Source of the DNA: JAZKFT01 sp040386335
GTDB taxonomy: Bacteria > Bacteroidota > Bacteroidia > Chitinophagales > Chitinophagaceae
Length of the DNA stretch: 64,000 nt
NCBI GenBank assembly: GCA_040386335.1
Contig: JAZKFT010000034.1
Location: 12,089 to 76,088 of the forward strand
Direction: 5' to 3'
This document shows, one piece after another, positions 15,601 through 24,693 of the stretch; position 1 is the first letter of the stretch; each line of letters opens with the position of its first letter. Position numbers and translations under genes: made by a program. The notes beneath the pieces are model-generated. The model was not told the DNA's origin, ran no database searches, and saw nothing but the letters and a program-made list of their open reading frames with translations.

Positions 15601-17355
15601 TTATAACGGTTTGGTTCCCGGCTTGGAGCCAGGAGATGTACCAGCTGTTTTTCCAGGAACAGGTGCGGGTGTATTGCCAGTTGCAGGTGAACCACCCCTT
15701 GCCTTAATTTGCTTTTCCGCAATTGGTTTTACGCCTAAGGCATATTGATTTGCCGGATCAAGAAGCAATATGGCATTTGCGGCATCTAATACTTTTTGGA
15801 AATCCTTAATTTTAGCATAGTAGGGGATCTCATAATAGTAATTGCTAATGATCGTTCTTTTATTCTTTGCAGTATCCTTCATCAAAAAATCTGTGTATGC
15901 ATGTACCGCTGCTATAGCTGTGCCTTTTGAAGTATCAAAGTCAGATGCCTTTGCTGCAATGGCCCGGAACGCATACCCCTGCGGCTGATCTGCATAATTA
16001 GTGATATAGGCAGCATAGATTGAATCTGCTGTTGCAAAAGCTCCTGACCTTGGAATACTATCGGAAGTTGCATAACCCTTTGCACACTTTGTCACTGCAT
16101 CGCCCCAATAATAATATTCAGTGGCCGTTACTTTAGATTTCCATCCTGCGGCCATACCAAGCCACTTTGCTTGCCCGCAAAAATTATTCGCCTTTCCATA
16201 GGTTTCAGCTAGCAAACTAGCATACTCTATCCTTTTAGCTGCTGTTGTGTCTTTAGCAATAGCTTTCGTCATATTTGTTTCCACTTCAGCCTCGTTACCA
16301 GGGAATTTCGCAAGGATGCTAGCGTAGTTGGCATAATCCACAGCACCAATTTTCTCAGGATTTTCCTTGGCAATGTATTTAGCCATAGATGCGCGGGCAT
16401 TTATAGAGTCCCCTGTACGATCATAAATAATTGCGTAGAGCTTATCGAGTTTGGGAAAGTTTTGACCTCCACATACACCTTCCATTTCTTTTGCTTTGGC
16501 AAGCGCTTCGTCTTTTTTACCTGCTCTTAGCAAATAATCAGCATAAAAGAAATCGGTTTCACAATCCTTATCTGCTAACGCTATGTATTTATCTAAATAT
16601 TCTTTAGCCTTGTTTACATCTCTTTCCGCATAGTACATGTACAATGCCTGCCAGGCTGGGCCATAATTGGGGTCCAGTTGCGTAGCTTCCTCCATTAAAG
16701 GCAGAAACAATTCTTTGTTATTTTGGCTTAAAAAGATTCTGGCAATACGCAACTTAGCTTTCGCATATTTAGGGTCGCGTACCAGGGCTTCTTCGTAAGC
16801 CTTCTTTGCTTCGCCGCCAAATTCTCCCCCACGCTTCAACTGGCTGATGCCGCTTTGCACATAAATCTCAGGATCTTTTACATCCAGTTTGGCAGCTGTA
16901 GTAAGTTTTTCTATTCCGAAAACAGGATCACCCGTTTTGCTGTCGCCATCGGCGTTTGCACGACCAACCGCTGTAAGTATTTTGGGGTCTCCACCTTTCT
17001 TATTGTTAGTGGCTGCAAGTGCTGCATCAAAATGCGCCCTTGCATCAGCATTTTTGCCTTCCATTAGTTCAACATGCCCCATTCCCACTACAATTAAAGG
17101 GTTCTGCGTGGTTGCAGCCATGGCTTTTGCATAAATTGCCCTTGCGGCCGGAACATTCCCTTCATTAAGGGCAACCTGTCCCAACCAATAATTGGCATCT
17201 ACGTCAGCCGGATTTGCCGCAACTAGTTTTTCTAAAATGGTCTTGGCTGTTTTGTACTTTTCGTAGTAAATGGCTTTAACGCCATCTGCTACACTCTGTG
17301 CACCAGCTATAAATACCGCTACACTGCTTAACATCACAAATGCAATTCTTTTCAT
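15601..17355 (-). CDS. Exported tetratricopeptide-repeat protein
   Basis: 584 residues with a signal peptide (MKRIAFVMLSSVAVFIAGAQS) and a series of TPR-like helical pairs over most of its length, such as NPADVDANYWLGQVALNEGN, DPKYAKAKLRIARIFLSQNN and DPNYGPAWQALYMYYAERD. The tail from about residue 555 is low-complexity, rich in Pro, Gly, Thr and Ala, and ends GSKPGTKPL. Predicted periplasmic or outer-membrane-associated scaffold. It follows, after a 300 bp gap, a PstS-like lipoprotein, a small membrane protein and TonB, a combination that suggests envelope transport support; that link is inference. Confidence 0.88.
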   Translation of the reverse strand: MKRIAFVMLSSVAVFIAGAQSVADGVKAIYYEKYKTAKTILEKLVAANPADVDANYWLGQVALNEGNVPAARAIYAKAMAATTQNPLIVVGMGHVELMEGKNADARAHFDAALAATNNKKGGDPKILTAVGRANADGDSKTGDPVFGIEKLTTAAKLDVKDPEIYVQSGISQLKRGGEFGGEAKKAYEEALVRDPKYAKAKLRIARIFLSQNNKELFLPLMEEATQLDPNYGPAWQALYMYYAERDVNKAKEYLDKYIALADKDCETDFFYADYLLRAGKKDEALAKAKEMEGVCGGQNFPKLDKLYAIIYDRTGDSINARASMAKYIAKENPEKIGAVDYANYASILAKFPGNEAEVETNMTKAIAKDTTAAKRIEYASLLAETYGKANNFCGQAKWLGMAAGWKSKVTATEYYYWGDAVTKCAKGYATSDSIPRSGAFATADSIYAAYITNYADQPQGYAFRAIAAKASDFDTSKGTAIAAVHAYTDFLMKDTAKNKRTIISNYYYEIPYYAKIKDFQKVLDAANAILLLDPANQYALGVKPIAEKQIKARGGSPATGNTPAPVPGKTAGTSPGSKPGTKPL

Positions 17356-17655
17356 GTTGTTGATTAGTTACGTTTTTTTAAATGAACTTGAATGTTAGGA
17401 CGTAAAAATGGGTGGGAAGATAGAGATTGTGTGCAATTTTTCAACATCTTAACTAAACGTTCGTTTTCAACGAATACTTAAAAGGGTAAAAAATTTTCTA
17501 AAAAGCCTAGACCTTATTTAGAGGTACTTTTAAAAACCCAAAGATCTATAAACAAATGTGAAAGGTTGTATCCCTGCAACTATTGAACAATTGCCAAGTA
17601 TCGGACCATATTCAATCGAAATAAGAACTTTACCAAATCAACCCGAAATTACCAG
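17356..17655. other. 300-bp gap without a gene
   Basis: AT-rich stretch between the PstS-like gene and the TPR gene. No ORF of note, no terminator with a T-run and no clear TAnnTTTG box was seen. It probably holds the TPR gene promoter. Confidence 0.5.
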
Positions 17656-18603
17656 TTACTTTTCCTCCTCGACATTCATTTTTCTTACGTCATAATTAAG
17701 CCTTGCCGGCAAAAGATATGCCCTTTTAAAAATTAGTTGTCCCTTACTGGGGCTGGTAAGAAAACTCATAAAACCACTACCCAATCCCGAACCATTCTCT
17801 TTAAGGATGTACCACAGCGGCCTGATCATCGGGTATTTATCCAACGCTATATTGCCCATATATGGATATACATAAGGATGGTCCGGGTATTTTGTACTCA
17901 TCATAGCGGCAATTTTAACTTTTTTCGAAAAGCTGAGCTGGTTCGCATCGTCTTTATCTCCCAGCCAGCTAATGCCCACCAAACCCACACTTTGGGCATC
18001 GGATGCCACATAGTCTATTACACCTTCGCTTGTTTTTGCAGCCTGCACATTTGGTCCAATAGCTGCCCCCCGTAAAATTGAATCCAGGGCATAGCGCACC
18101 GTGCTTGTAGCATTGAGACCATCGAGTACAACTTTGTATTTATACGGGCTCTTGCCTTCCAGCATTAATTTGATATCGTCTACACTAAAAAGGCTGTCTT
18201 TGGATTTATTGTTGAGCACCAATGCAATAGCATCATAAGCAAGTTTACCAAATTTGGGCTTTAAAGCGTATTTTTTAGTATAGTATTCGTCTTCTTTTTC
18301 GCTTAACCCGCGGGTCACGATGATCATACGGGTGCTGTCTTGATCAAGATCTTTAAAACACTGCGCTTCAGACTTATATTCTGCAATAATATGGGCCAGC
18401 GGATATTGTGATTCAAAAACCTGTATCTGAGAATCGATTATTGGCTTAAAGGATTCGTCTACACTAATATGAATAGTGCCTTCCTTAGGGCTGTCAGTAT
18501 ATTTTTGGGCGCGGCTGGTATCCACATCATTGCAGCCGGCAAAAAAAACGGCAGCTGAGACCATCAGCGACAGGGTTCTTATTCTCTTTATATAAAACGG
18601 CAT
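17656..18603 (-). CDS. PstS-like substrate-binding lipoprotein
   Basis: 315 residues with a lipoprotein signal peptide and lipobox (VFFAGC, Cys at about 24). The mature part is a periplasmic binding fold of the phosphate-binding type: GTIHISVDESFKPIIDSQIQVFESQYP at the start, IIVTRGLSEKEDEYY, YDAIALVLNNKSKDSLFSVDDIKLML (the PstS-like TxxQ/DIxxIF-like region) and VGLVGISWLGDKDD. In Bacteroidota such stand-alone PstS-like lipoproteins often lie near TonB/ExbBD genes without Pst permease genes. Ligand is therefore unproven. ATG at 18603 is used; a TTG three codons upstream is possible. Same strand as TonB, 61 bp after the small membrane protein. Confidence 0.82.
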   Translation of the reverse strand: MPFYIKRIRTLSLMVSAAVFFAGCNDVDTSRAQKYTDSPKEGTIHISVDESFKPIIDSQIQVFESQYPLAHIIAEYKSEAQCFKDLDQDSTRMIIVTRGLSEKEDEYYTKKYALKPKFGKLAYDAIALVLNNKSKDSLFSVDDIKLMLEGKSPYKYKVVLDGLNATSTVRYALDSILRGAAIGPNVQAAKTSEGVIDYVASDAQSVGLVGISWLGDKDDANQLSFSKKVKIAAMMSTKYPDHPYVYPYMGNIALDKYPMIRPLWYILKENGSGLGSGFMSFLTSPSKGQLIFKRAYLLPARLNYDVRKMNVEEEK

Positions 18604-18664
18604 AAATTTCAATCTCAGTAAATTTGTATTTCACTACTAAATATGTTGCTTCGATCTTCAACAA

Positions 18665-18922
18665 CTATTCATCTCTACGAAAATATTGCTTTACATATCC
18701 CCGCCAAATGCGAAACCCACCGTAAAGAGTAAATATTGCCAACATGGTCCAACGCATCCATTGCTCGTCTTTTTCAAAAAAGGCTCTTCCAAAAACCTGT
18801 TTGGAAAAAAAGAAACAAAGACCCAGGCCCAAAAGCAATATCCCCATGCCGTAATCCCTGATTGACCGCATAAGGACATAGTTCTTCTCCCGCTTGCTTA
18901 ATTCATCATTCATGCTTTGCAT
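18665..18922 (-). CDS. Small two-helix membrane protein
   Basis: 85 residues, two hydrophobic segments (GMGILLLGLGLCFFFSKQVFG and WMRWTMLAIFTLYGGFRIWRG) between charged termini (MQSMNDELSKREKNY, KQYFRRDE). I do not recognise a named family. It lies between tonB (28 bp upstream) and the PstS-like gene, on the same strand, and is probably cotranscribed. A second in-frame Met at 18913 is an alternative start. Confidence 0.75.
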   Translation of the reverse strand: MQSMNDELSKREKNYVLMRSIRDYGMGILLLGLGLCFFFSKQVFGRAFFEKDEQWMRWTMLAIFTLYGGFRIWRGYVKQYFRRDE

Positions 18923-18950
18923 TTTTTCAGGACTGGCAAATTATGAAATT

Positions 18951-19787
18951 TTATTCTTCGGCACCTACGAAAGTCACAGGCATCACAAATCTTACAGCTA
19001 CAGATTGCCCATTTTGCACACCAGGTTTCCATCTTTTCATCCTTTTAATTGCTTTTAACACCTGGCTATTCAATCCTTGGTCGTCGCTAAATAAAATTTG
19101 CGCATCACTTACGTTGCCTTCCTCGTCAATAATGAACATCGCTCGAACCACATATTTTACCCCAGGTTCGAGTTCGCTACTGAGATTGTTCACCATATAT
19201 CGTACCAACGCTTCTTTTCCGCCGGGGAATTCGGGCAACTGGTCTACCTGGTCCATTCTTAATGGGCCGGGCGGTGTTTCAGGAACGGATGCAATAACGC
19301 CTGGTCCAGTGCCACCACCTGTCGATGGCGCATCTTGTGATACACCTGTATTGGTATTGGTTGCTTCTCCAGCTTTTGTTACATCCCCAATGGCAGACGT
19401 GTCTATTTGTGCCCTGTCCGGCATTTTGGTTTCTGGCAAAACTTCGTCGGGCACAATCAGCGGTGCGGAAGGGTTTACTGTGGCTACATTGGGCCTGGCA
19501 GCTTGTGTTTGTTTGGGCTTTTCTGGTTCCGGAGGTTTTGGCTTGGTCATTTCCACCTGCGTAAGCTGAGTGGGTTCGTCCGCATCGGCCATGACCACAT
19601 TACTGGTGTTTCCGCTGGCTAACATGTATGTAAAGCCCACGAGGGCAATTAAAATAAAGGTTCCGGCGATGGCTTTCTTCATCCGTTTATCATATTGCCT
19701 GCGGAGCTCGTACGCTCCATAAGATTTGTTTTTACCTTCAAATAGAATGTCAAGTATGTCGCTTTGAAGAATCTTTTCTGCTGTCAT
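18951..19787 (-). CDS. TonB family energy transducer
   Basis: 278 residues. N-terminal cytoplasmic segment ILFEGKNKSYGAYELRRQYDKR is the characteristic Bacteroidota TonB N-terminus. It is followed by one transmembrane helix (about 38-57), a Pro/Glu/Lys-rich spacer (MTKPKPPEPEKPKQTQ, about 82-97) and a C-terminal TonB domain (about 190-278) with FPGGKEALVRYMVNNL, FIIDEEGNVSDAQI and MKRWKPGVQNGQSVAVRFVMPVTF. It would transmit proton-motive force to SusC/TonB-dependent receptors. ExbB/ExbD genes are not adjacent here. Confidence 0.93.
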   Translation of the reverse strand: MTAEKILQSDILDILFEGKNKSYGAYELRRQYDKRMKKAIAGTFILIALVGFTYMLASGNTSNVVMADADEPTQLTQVEMTKPKPPEPEKPKQTQAARPNVATVNPSAPLIVPDEVLPETKMPDRAQIDTSAIGDVTKAGEATNTNTGVSQDAPSTGGGTGPGVIASVPETPPGPLRMDQVDQLPEFPGGKEALVRYMVNNLSSELEPGVKYVVRAMFIIDEEGNVSDAQILFSDDQGLNSQVLKAIKRMKRWKPGVQNGQSVAVRFVMPVTFVGAEE

Positions 19788-20117
19788 GATTTTTGGGTTT
19801 TGCTTTTATAAAATGGTCGTTGGTCAATAATGATCGAATCATTTGTCACCTCATTGCCCTTTTTGAATTTGCAAAACCGGCCGGTTTGGCTGTGAGATGC
19901 TTTTGGTTTTAGGTTTCCATAACTGGCAGTTGTTCAGTTGGCAATCTGCCGTATTGGATTGGGATTGGTAACTATGACGGTTAATGGATTCAAACATAGC
20001 GTAGCAACATTTGCCGCTTTGCAATGCGATAACCAAGCAGAGTCGTAGGCAAGACACTAACTGGCACCTGAATTTCTGACAACTGAACAACTGCTAGCTG
20101 AACTATATATTTGCCAC
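19788..20117. other. 330-bp divergent intergenic region with 15-bp inverted repeat
   Basis: Lies between tonB (minus) and the phosphatase gene (plus). GCAGTTGTTCAGTTG at 19926-19940 is the exact reverse complement of 20080-20094. A 79-codon minus ORF inside (19851-20090) has no recognisable pattern and spans the repeat, so it is not called. Probably regulatory; the TonB promoter must lie here. Confidence 0.5.
20106..20113 (+). promoter_or_regulatory. TAnnTTTG box directly before the phosphatase ATG
   Basis: TATATTTG ends 4 bp before the ATG at 20118. If this is a true -7 box the transcript would be leaderless or nearly so. No clear -33 element was seen. Confidence 0.3.
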
Positions 20118-20588
20118 ATGAAAATCCTGATGGTATGCCTTGGAAATATTTGCCGGAGTCCGCTGGCGGAAGGTATTTTACAGGATAAAGCGTTTAAGGC
20201 AGGACTTAACTGGAGTGTTGAAAGCGCAGGAACGGAAGCGTATCACGTAGGTGAGGCGCCACACAGGCTTTCGCAAAAAGTGGCAAAAATAAATGGCATA
20301 GATATCGGGCACCAGCGTTCCAGGAAATTTGTAAAAGAAGACATCCTCAACTTTGACAAGATTTATGTGATGGATGAAGACAATTATACGGAGGTTAAAC
20401 GCATCAGTAAGGAGTTTTGGAACGAAAAAAAAGTGGACATGCTGTTGAACGAACTGTACGCGGATAAAGGCAAATGTATACCCGACCCATGGTTTGGAAA
20501 CGAAGATGGCTACCATGCAGTTTTTGAAATGATAAATAGAGCTTGTGAGGAAATCATTTTGAAATATGGACATAGGAAAAATGCATAG
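20118..20588 (+). CDS. Low-molecular-weight protein-tyrosine phosphatase
   Basis: 156 residues. Catalytic P-loop C7-L-G-N-I-C-R13-S at the N-terminus (MVCLGNICRSPLAEGIL) and the general acid D123 in the CIPDPWFG loop are both present, as in active LMW-PTPs. It dephosphorylates tyrosine phosphoproteins, or in some bacteria arsenate or sugar-related substrates. The enzyme is cytosolic. hisS follows 67 bp downstream on the same strand. Start codon ATG with the P-loop at residue 7 fits the family exactly. Confidence 0.95.
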   Translation: MKILMVCLGNICRSPLAEGILQDKAFKAGLNWSVESAGTEAYHVGEAPHRLSQKVAKINGIDIGHQRSRKFVKEDILNFDKIYVMDEDNYTEVKRISKEFWNEKKVDMLLNELYADKGKCIPDPWFGNEDGYHAVFEMINRACEEIILKYGHRKNA

Positions 20589-20655
20589 TGCAAGCGCTCC
20601 ATTATCAATAAAATTACCGGAAATAAAAGTGTTGGTCAATGACCAGTTAAATTAT

Positions 20656-22020
20656 ATGGCAAAACCAAGTTTACCGCAAGGAACAAGAGATTTCGGACCT
20701 GAAGTGGTTCGTAAACGACAGTATATTTTCAATACTATTAAGGCGGTGTTTGAATTGTATGGCTTTCAGCCAATAGAAACGCCTGCAATGGAAAACCTGG
20801 AAACATTGATGGGTAAATATGGAGAAGAAGGTGACAAACTGATTTTTAAAATTCTCAACAATGGATTCGACAACCCGGTGAAGCATGTTCAGGCAAGGGA
20901 AGATTTTGAAAAGATCCTGGAAGGAAAAAATGTAAAAACGTTTACCGAACGAGCATTAAAATATGACCTGACCATTCCATTTGCGCGGTATGTAGCCATG
21001 AACCATGGGCAGCTCAGTTTTCCTTTTAAACGATACCAAATGCAGCCTGTGTGGCGCGCCGACAGACCACAACGAGGGCGCTATCGTGAATTCTATCAAT
21101 GCGATGCGGATGTGGTTGGCAGTAAAGCATTACTTAACGAAGTAGAATTGACCAATATATATGCAACCGTTTTTTCCAAACTGGGCATTGGCGTAGAAAT
21201 AAAAATAAACAGCAGGAAAATATTGGCGGCTTTGGCTGAGCTATGCGGTGGCGTTGAAAAAATGATGGACATCACCATCGCCATTGACAAGCTGGATAAA
21301 ATAGGATTAGAAAAAGTAAAAGAAGAACTGGCACAACGGGCACTAAATAAAGACCAAATAAACATCATTGAAAAATACCTTGGTATTGATGGAACTAACG
21401 AGATAAAAATAAATCAATTACAACTGCTAATTGGTGATTGCGAAGCCGGCAAGGCTGGCATCACTGAATTACAACACATCATGGCAGCTCAAATGGTGAC
21501 CGGGAACTGGAAACTAGTAACCGATTTCACTTTAGCCCGTGGTCTCAACTATTATACGGGTATCATCTTCGAAGTAAAAGCCATGGGTGTGCAAATGGGC
21601 AGCATTGGGGGTGGCGGCCGCTACGATGACCTTACCGGTTTATTTGGGGTACCGAACATACCAGGCGTTGGTATTTCCTTCGGCGTCGACAGGATATATG
21701 ATGTAATGGAAGAGTTGCAACTGTTTCCGGCAGATGTGCAGGTGGGAACACAGGTGCTATTTTTTAATTTGGGCGAAGCAGAAAGTATCAAAGCATTTGA
21801 ACTAATGCAATTGCTTCGTAACAAAGGTGTTCGTTGCGAACTCTTTCATGAAGCAACAAAATTTGACAAACAGTTTAAGTATGCCGAAAAGAAAGGCATT
21901 CCATATGCAGCCATCATTGGCAGTAAGGAATTGGAAGAGGGCAATTGTGTGATAAAGCATTTAAAGAATGGCGATCAACAAACTTTACCCATTCAGGAAT
22001 TGCTTGAATTTTCTTTTTAA
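20656..22020 (+). CDS. hisS: Histidine--tRNA ligase
   Basis: Class II aminoacyl-tRNA synthetase charging tRNA-His, 454 residues from the ATG at 20656. The start MAKPSLPQGTRDFGP carries the family N-terminal motif; the frame extends 30 codons upstream without homology. Motif 2 (FKRYQMQPVWRADRPQRGRYREF), the histidine-A loop ARGLNYYTG, motif 3 (PGVGISFGVDRIYDVM) and the C-terminal anticodon-binding domain (about 365-454, with ELMQLLRNKGVRCELF and AAIIGSKELEEG) are all visible. No abnormality. Confidence 0.97.
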   Translation: MAKPSLPQGTRDFGPEVVRKRQYIFNTIKAVFELYGFQPIETPAMENLETLMGKYGEEGDKLIFKILNNGFDNPVKHVQAREDFEKILEGKNVKTFTERALKYDLTIPFARYVAMNHGQLSFPFKRYQMQPVWRADRPQRGRYREFYQCDADVVGSKALLNEVELTNIYATVFSKLGIGVEIKINSRKILAALAELCGGVEKMMDITIAIDKLDKIGLEKVKEELAQRALNKDQINIIEKYLGIDGTNEIKINQLQLLIGDCEAGKAGITELQHIMAAQMVTGNWKLVTDFTLARGLNYYTGIIFEVKAMGVQMGSIGGGGRYDDLTGLFGVPNIPGVGISFGVDRIYDVMEELQLFPADVQVGTQVLFFNLGEAESIKAFELMQLLRNKGVRCELFHEATKFDKQFKYAEKKGIPYAAIIGSKELEEGNCVIKHLKNGDQQTLPIQELLEFSF

Positions 22021-22090
22021 TTTCTTTCACAATCCTGTTTTTTACCTAAGAGATAACCGTCCGTCAGATGCTGTATTAAAACATGATACC

Positions 22091-22573
22091 ATGAAAAGAA
22101 ACATCCTGATTACCGGCTCTGCGCTTACAATCGTCTTAGCCGTTTTTAGTTCCGCAGTTTTTTCTCAACCCGGAAGGTTCCAGAACAGATACCCCCAACA
22201 AAACCGTGGGTATCAAAAACCATGGCAGCCCAGTTCGCCTTTCATCATCATTGATGCAGATGGCCGTAGAAATCGTTACCAGGGTAGAAATTTTGACCAG
22301 TGTTTTGAACAACGAAGCCTGAGTCGCAAACAGCGCAGGAAATTGGAAAAACGTTACGGCTTTGTTCCGCCATTGGTAATGTATGTACCAGACAGGTATG
22401 TAACACGTACTCCCCGGGGCGAATACTACATGTACACAAACGGTTTAATGTATCAAAAACAAAGAGACGGCTATTTCCACCTGGACGACCGGTATTTTGA
22501 TGATAATAGAAACGATTGGGACAACGACAAAAACGATCGTGGAAACTGGAACAACGACCGCAGGGGTTTTTAA
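22091..22573 (+). CDS. Small exported basic protein with Asn/Asp/Arg-rich tail
   Basis: 160 residues. A signal peptide (MKRNILITGSALTIVLAVFSSAVFSQ) supports the ATG at 22091; the open frame continues upstream into hisS without meaning. The mature part has a central SRKQRRKLEKRYGFVPPLVMYVPDRYV segment and a tail of repeated DNRNDWDND/DRGNWNND units. I do not recognise the family. It follows hisS by 70 bp and ends at a strong terminator. Confidence 0.78.
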   Translation: MKRNILITGSALTIVLAVFSSAVFSQPGRFQNRYPQQNRGYQKPWQPSSPFIIIDADGRRNRYQGRNFDQCFEQRSLSRKQRRKLEKRYGFVPPLVMYVPDRYVTRTPRGEYYMYTNGLMYQKQRDGYFHLDDRYFDDNRNDWDNDKNDRGNWNNDRRGF

Positions 22574-22591
22574 AATAAATAGTTTCATTGG

Positions 22592-22619
22592 GTCCCCGGT
22601 TTTGCCGGGGACTTTTTTT
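22592..22619 (+). terminator. Rho-independent terminator
   Basis: Perfect 8-bp stem GTCCCCGG/CCGGGGAC (22592-22599, 22605-22612) with a 5-nt loop, followed by seven T. It ends the plus-strand unit and faces the convergent DinB gene. Confidence 0.95.
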
Positions 22620-22629
22620 ATCAACCAGC

Positions 22630-23115
22630 CTATAGTACCCGCTTGAAATGATGTTCAATATGCGCTACATAATCACAAATAATCCAGGCTAAAGATTTCA
22701 TTTCACCATTGTCATATTGAGGGTTTACGGGATAACTCAATTTTTCTCCAGAAATATTGTTTACTACGTAGATAACCTGTTGGTTTAATGCTGTCCAAAG
22801 ATGCAGCAGATGCATTACGGGAATATCTTGATAGTTATTTACCACTACCAGTTCATTTTGTTGATAAGCCGTGACCAGGTAAGGTTGTGGTAAAAATTGT
22901 ATTTCTGTAAACCGCTTCAGGTTATTAACCGCAGAGTCAATTAAATGACCGAGTATCTCTTTAACCGACCATTTGCCCGGCGATATTCTATGCATTAGTA
23001 CTTCTTCTGAAAGTGTTTTATAATGCAATACGACATCATCAATCAAGACTGCCAGTTTCTTCATTGCCAGTTGTACATCCGCGTCAGATTGGAGAAAGCC
23101 CGATTGTTGCCACAT
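22630..23115 (-). CDS. DinB family protein
   Basis: 161 residues with the DinB/YfiT four-helix fold pattern. Metal-binding-type histidines are in LGHLIDSAVNNLKRF (about 64-78) and the C-terminal DYVAHIEHHFKRVL. Members are putative metal-dependent hydrolases or thiol-dependent transferases (family knowledge); the substrate is unknown. It is the last gene of a four-gene minus-strand string (thiolase, membrane protein, DMT transporter, DinB) with 42 bp to the transporter. A second Met at residue 18 is an alternative start. Confidence 0.88.
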   Translation of the reverse strand: MWQQSGFLQSDADVQLAMKKLAVLIDDVVLHYKTLSEEVLMHRISPGKWSVKEILGHLIDSAVNNLKRFTEIQFLPQPYLVTAYQQNELVVVNNYQDIPVMHLLHLWTALNQQVIYVVNNISGEKLSYPVNPQYDNGEMKSLAWIICDYVAHIEHHFKRVL

Positions 23116-23157
23116 AGTATGCCATTTATACGATAATTAATTGTAGTGGATAAAATA

Positions 23158-24087
23158 CTACGCTATTTTGTTCTCTTCCTTACTCAATTTTCGTCCTAAC
23201 AAAATAACGCCCACTACTACCAATGCTGTACCAGCAGCTTGTTGCCACCCAAATGGTTCCTGCAAGAAAAAGTAAGCCTGCGCTACGGTTGCCAGCGGCC
23301 CGATAGATGAAACAATCGCTACATTGCTGCTACCAATCCGTTTGATCCCCTCGCTTACAAAGAGTGAGGGTAGGACTGTAGTAAACACAGCCATAATGAT
23401 AGAATACCAATATACTTTGGGAGCAAAATGCAATAGGTGAAATTGAAATTTATTTCTGAAAAGATAATGTAACAAGATACCAACAGTGGCTGCAAGCATA
23501 GCGTAGCTGGTAAATTTTACCGTGCCTATTTTAGGAATTATTTGACCGCTGCTAAACACATAGATGGCATAGGTGAAAGCACAGGTAAAAACCAGTAGAG
23601 AACCAAGGACCACATTACTATTATTGCTCATTTTTATATCTGCTGCAAATGCGATGGCGATGCCCGCATACGATAACAGCAAGGCCAGTAACTGAAACTT
23701 ACTGATGCGCTTTTTGTAAATGATGGCTCCAAAGAAAACCACCATGGTTGGATACGTAAAAAGAATGAGTCGCTCCAGTCCGGCACTGATAAATTGCAAA
23801 CCCCAGAAATCCAGGAAACTGCTGATATAATAGCCGAACAGACCAATAACGACCACCGAAAACCATTCTTTTGTGGTGAGATTTATATTACCTGTTTGCT
23901 TACTGGCAAAAAAAGCCATTCCCAGGAAAAAAGGTAAAGAGAAAAGCATCCGCAATGCCAGCAGCGATATGGTATCCACATCCGTATCACGATAGGCCAT
24001 CTTTACCAAAATGGCTTTGCCACTAAACCCGATAGCACCAAGCAGGGTTACAATTACACCAATAAGTTTATAATTGGGTGCTTTCAA
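23158..24087 (-). CDS. EamA/DMT-superfamily transporter
   Basis: 309 residues with ten hydrophobic helices in two EamA repeats. Marks include GAIGFSGKAILVKMAYR at the N-terminus, the middle LLSYAGIAIAFAADIKM, and GPLATVAQAYFFLQEPFGWQQAAGTALVVVGVILLGRKL at the end. Exporter of unknown metabolite in the inner membrane. The start is a TTG whose bases overlap the stop of the upstream gene (TTGA), suggesting translational coupling. Confidence 0.92.
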   Translation of the reverse strand: MKAPNYKLIGVIVTLLGAIGFSGKAILVKMAYRDTDVDTISLLALRMLFSLPFFLGMAFFASKQTGNINLTTKEWFSVVVIGLFGYYISSFLDFWGLQFISAGLERLILFTYPTMVVFFGAIIYKKRISKFQLLALLLSYAGIAIAFAADIKMSNNSNVVLGSLLVFTCAFTYAIYVFSSGQIIPKIGTVKFTSYAMLAATVGILLHYLFRNKFQFHLLHFAPKVYWYSIIMAVFTTVLPSLFVSEGIKRIGSSNVAIVSSIGPLATVAQAYFFLQEPFGWQQAAGTALVVVGVILLGRKLSKEENKIA

Positions 24088-24671
24088 TAGTGTTGGTATT
24101 TTCTCATCAGGTGTTGATATTGTTCTTCAGTTACATTCTGCATTAAAAATGTTTTTCCTTTCCAGTTTTGTTCGCCAAAATTTATGTGAGATACGTATAG
24201 TTGCTCGAGCATTTGTACAAAACTGTGAAAATGCTGCTGGCTTTGCACATAAAATTTATAATCAAATTTCTGCTTTTTATACCGGAAACTAATCCTGTTT
24301 TCCAGTCCATAATTCCGGCTGCTCCCAATATCCGTTTCGGTTTCGTAAGTGGGAAACCTCATACCATTAAAAGACATGAAATAGAATTTCAGTTCCTTCA
24401 ACTCGTCCATCGGAAAAACTATTTGGCTGATTTGGATTTCTGTATCAAAAACTACAAGATCATTTTCAAGTTTATAACTGCTTAAATTACCTTTTGTGAA
24501 AATAGCGGTTCCGATAATTAAGATCAGCAAGAAAACCAGGAAAAAGGGCGCAAGAAAACTAAGTGTTGGCAGCAACAAACAGATAAACATGAAAATCATA
24601 GCCAGGACAGATACCTTGATGAGCATCATCCCGGTAGCATTAGATTCAACCAGTTTTGTAGCAAATAACAT
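24084..24671 (-). CDS. Membrane-anchored protein of unknown function
   Basis: 195 residues. Two adjacent hydrophobic segments lie at about 17-60 (MLIKVSVLAMIFMFICLLLP, FFLVFLLILIIGTAIF). A soluble C-terminal part follows with beta-strand character (LVVFDTEIQISQIVFPMDELKELKFYF) and an aromatic-rich tail. The layout resembles small proteins with two helices and a PH-like domain, but I do not recognise a family. It lies 22 bp downstream of the thiolase gene and overlaps the transporter start by 4 bp, so it belongs to that operon. Confidence 0.75.
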   Translation of the reverse strand: MLFATKLVESNATGMMLIKVSVLAMIFMFICLLLPTLSFLAPFFLVFLLILIIGTAIFTKGNLSSYKLENDLVVFDTEIQISQIVFPMDELKELKFYFMSFNGMRFPTYETETDIGSSRNYGLENRISFRYKKQKFDYKFYVQSQQHFHSFVQMLEQLYVSHINFGEQNWKGKTFLMQNVTEEQYQHLMRKYQHY

Positions 24672-24693
24672 GTATCAGTTTTAGAGTGAGCCA

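Noticed and set aside
19851..20090. 79-codon minus frame between tonB and the phosphatase
   Set aside because: No recognisable motif, composition unlike a protein, and it spans a 15-bp inverted repeat in a regulatory region.
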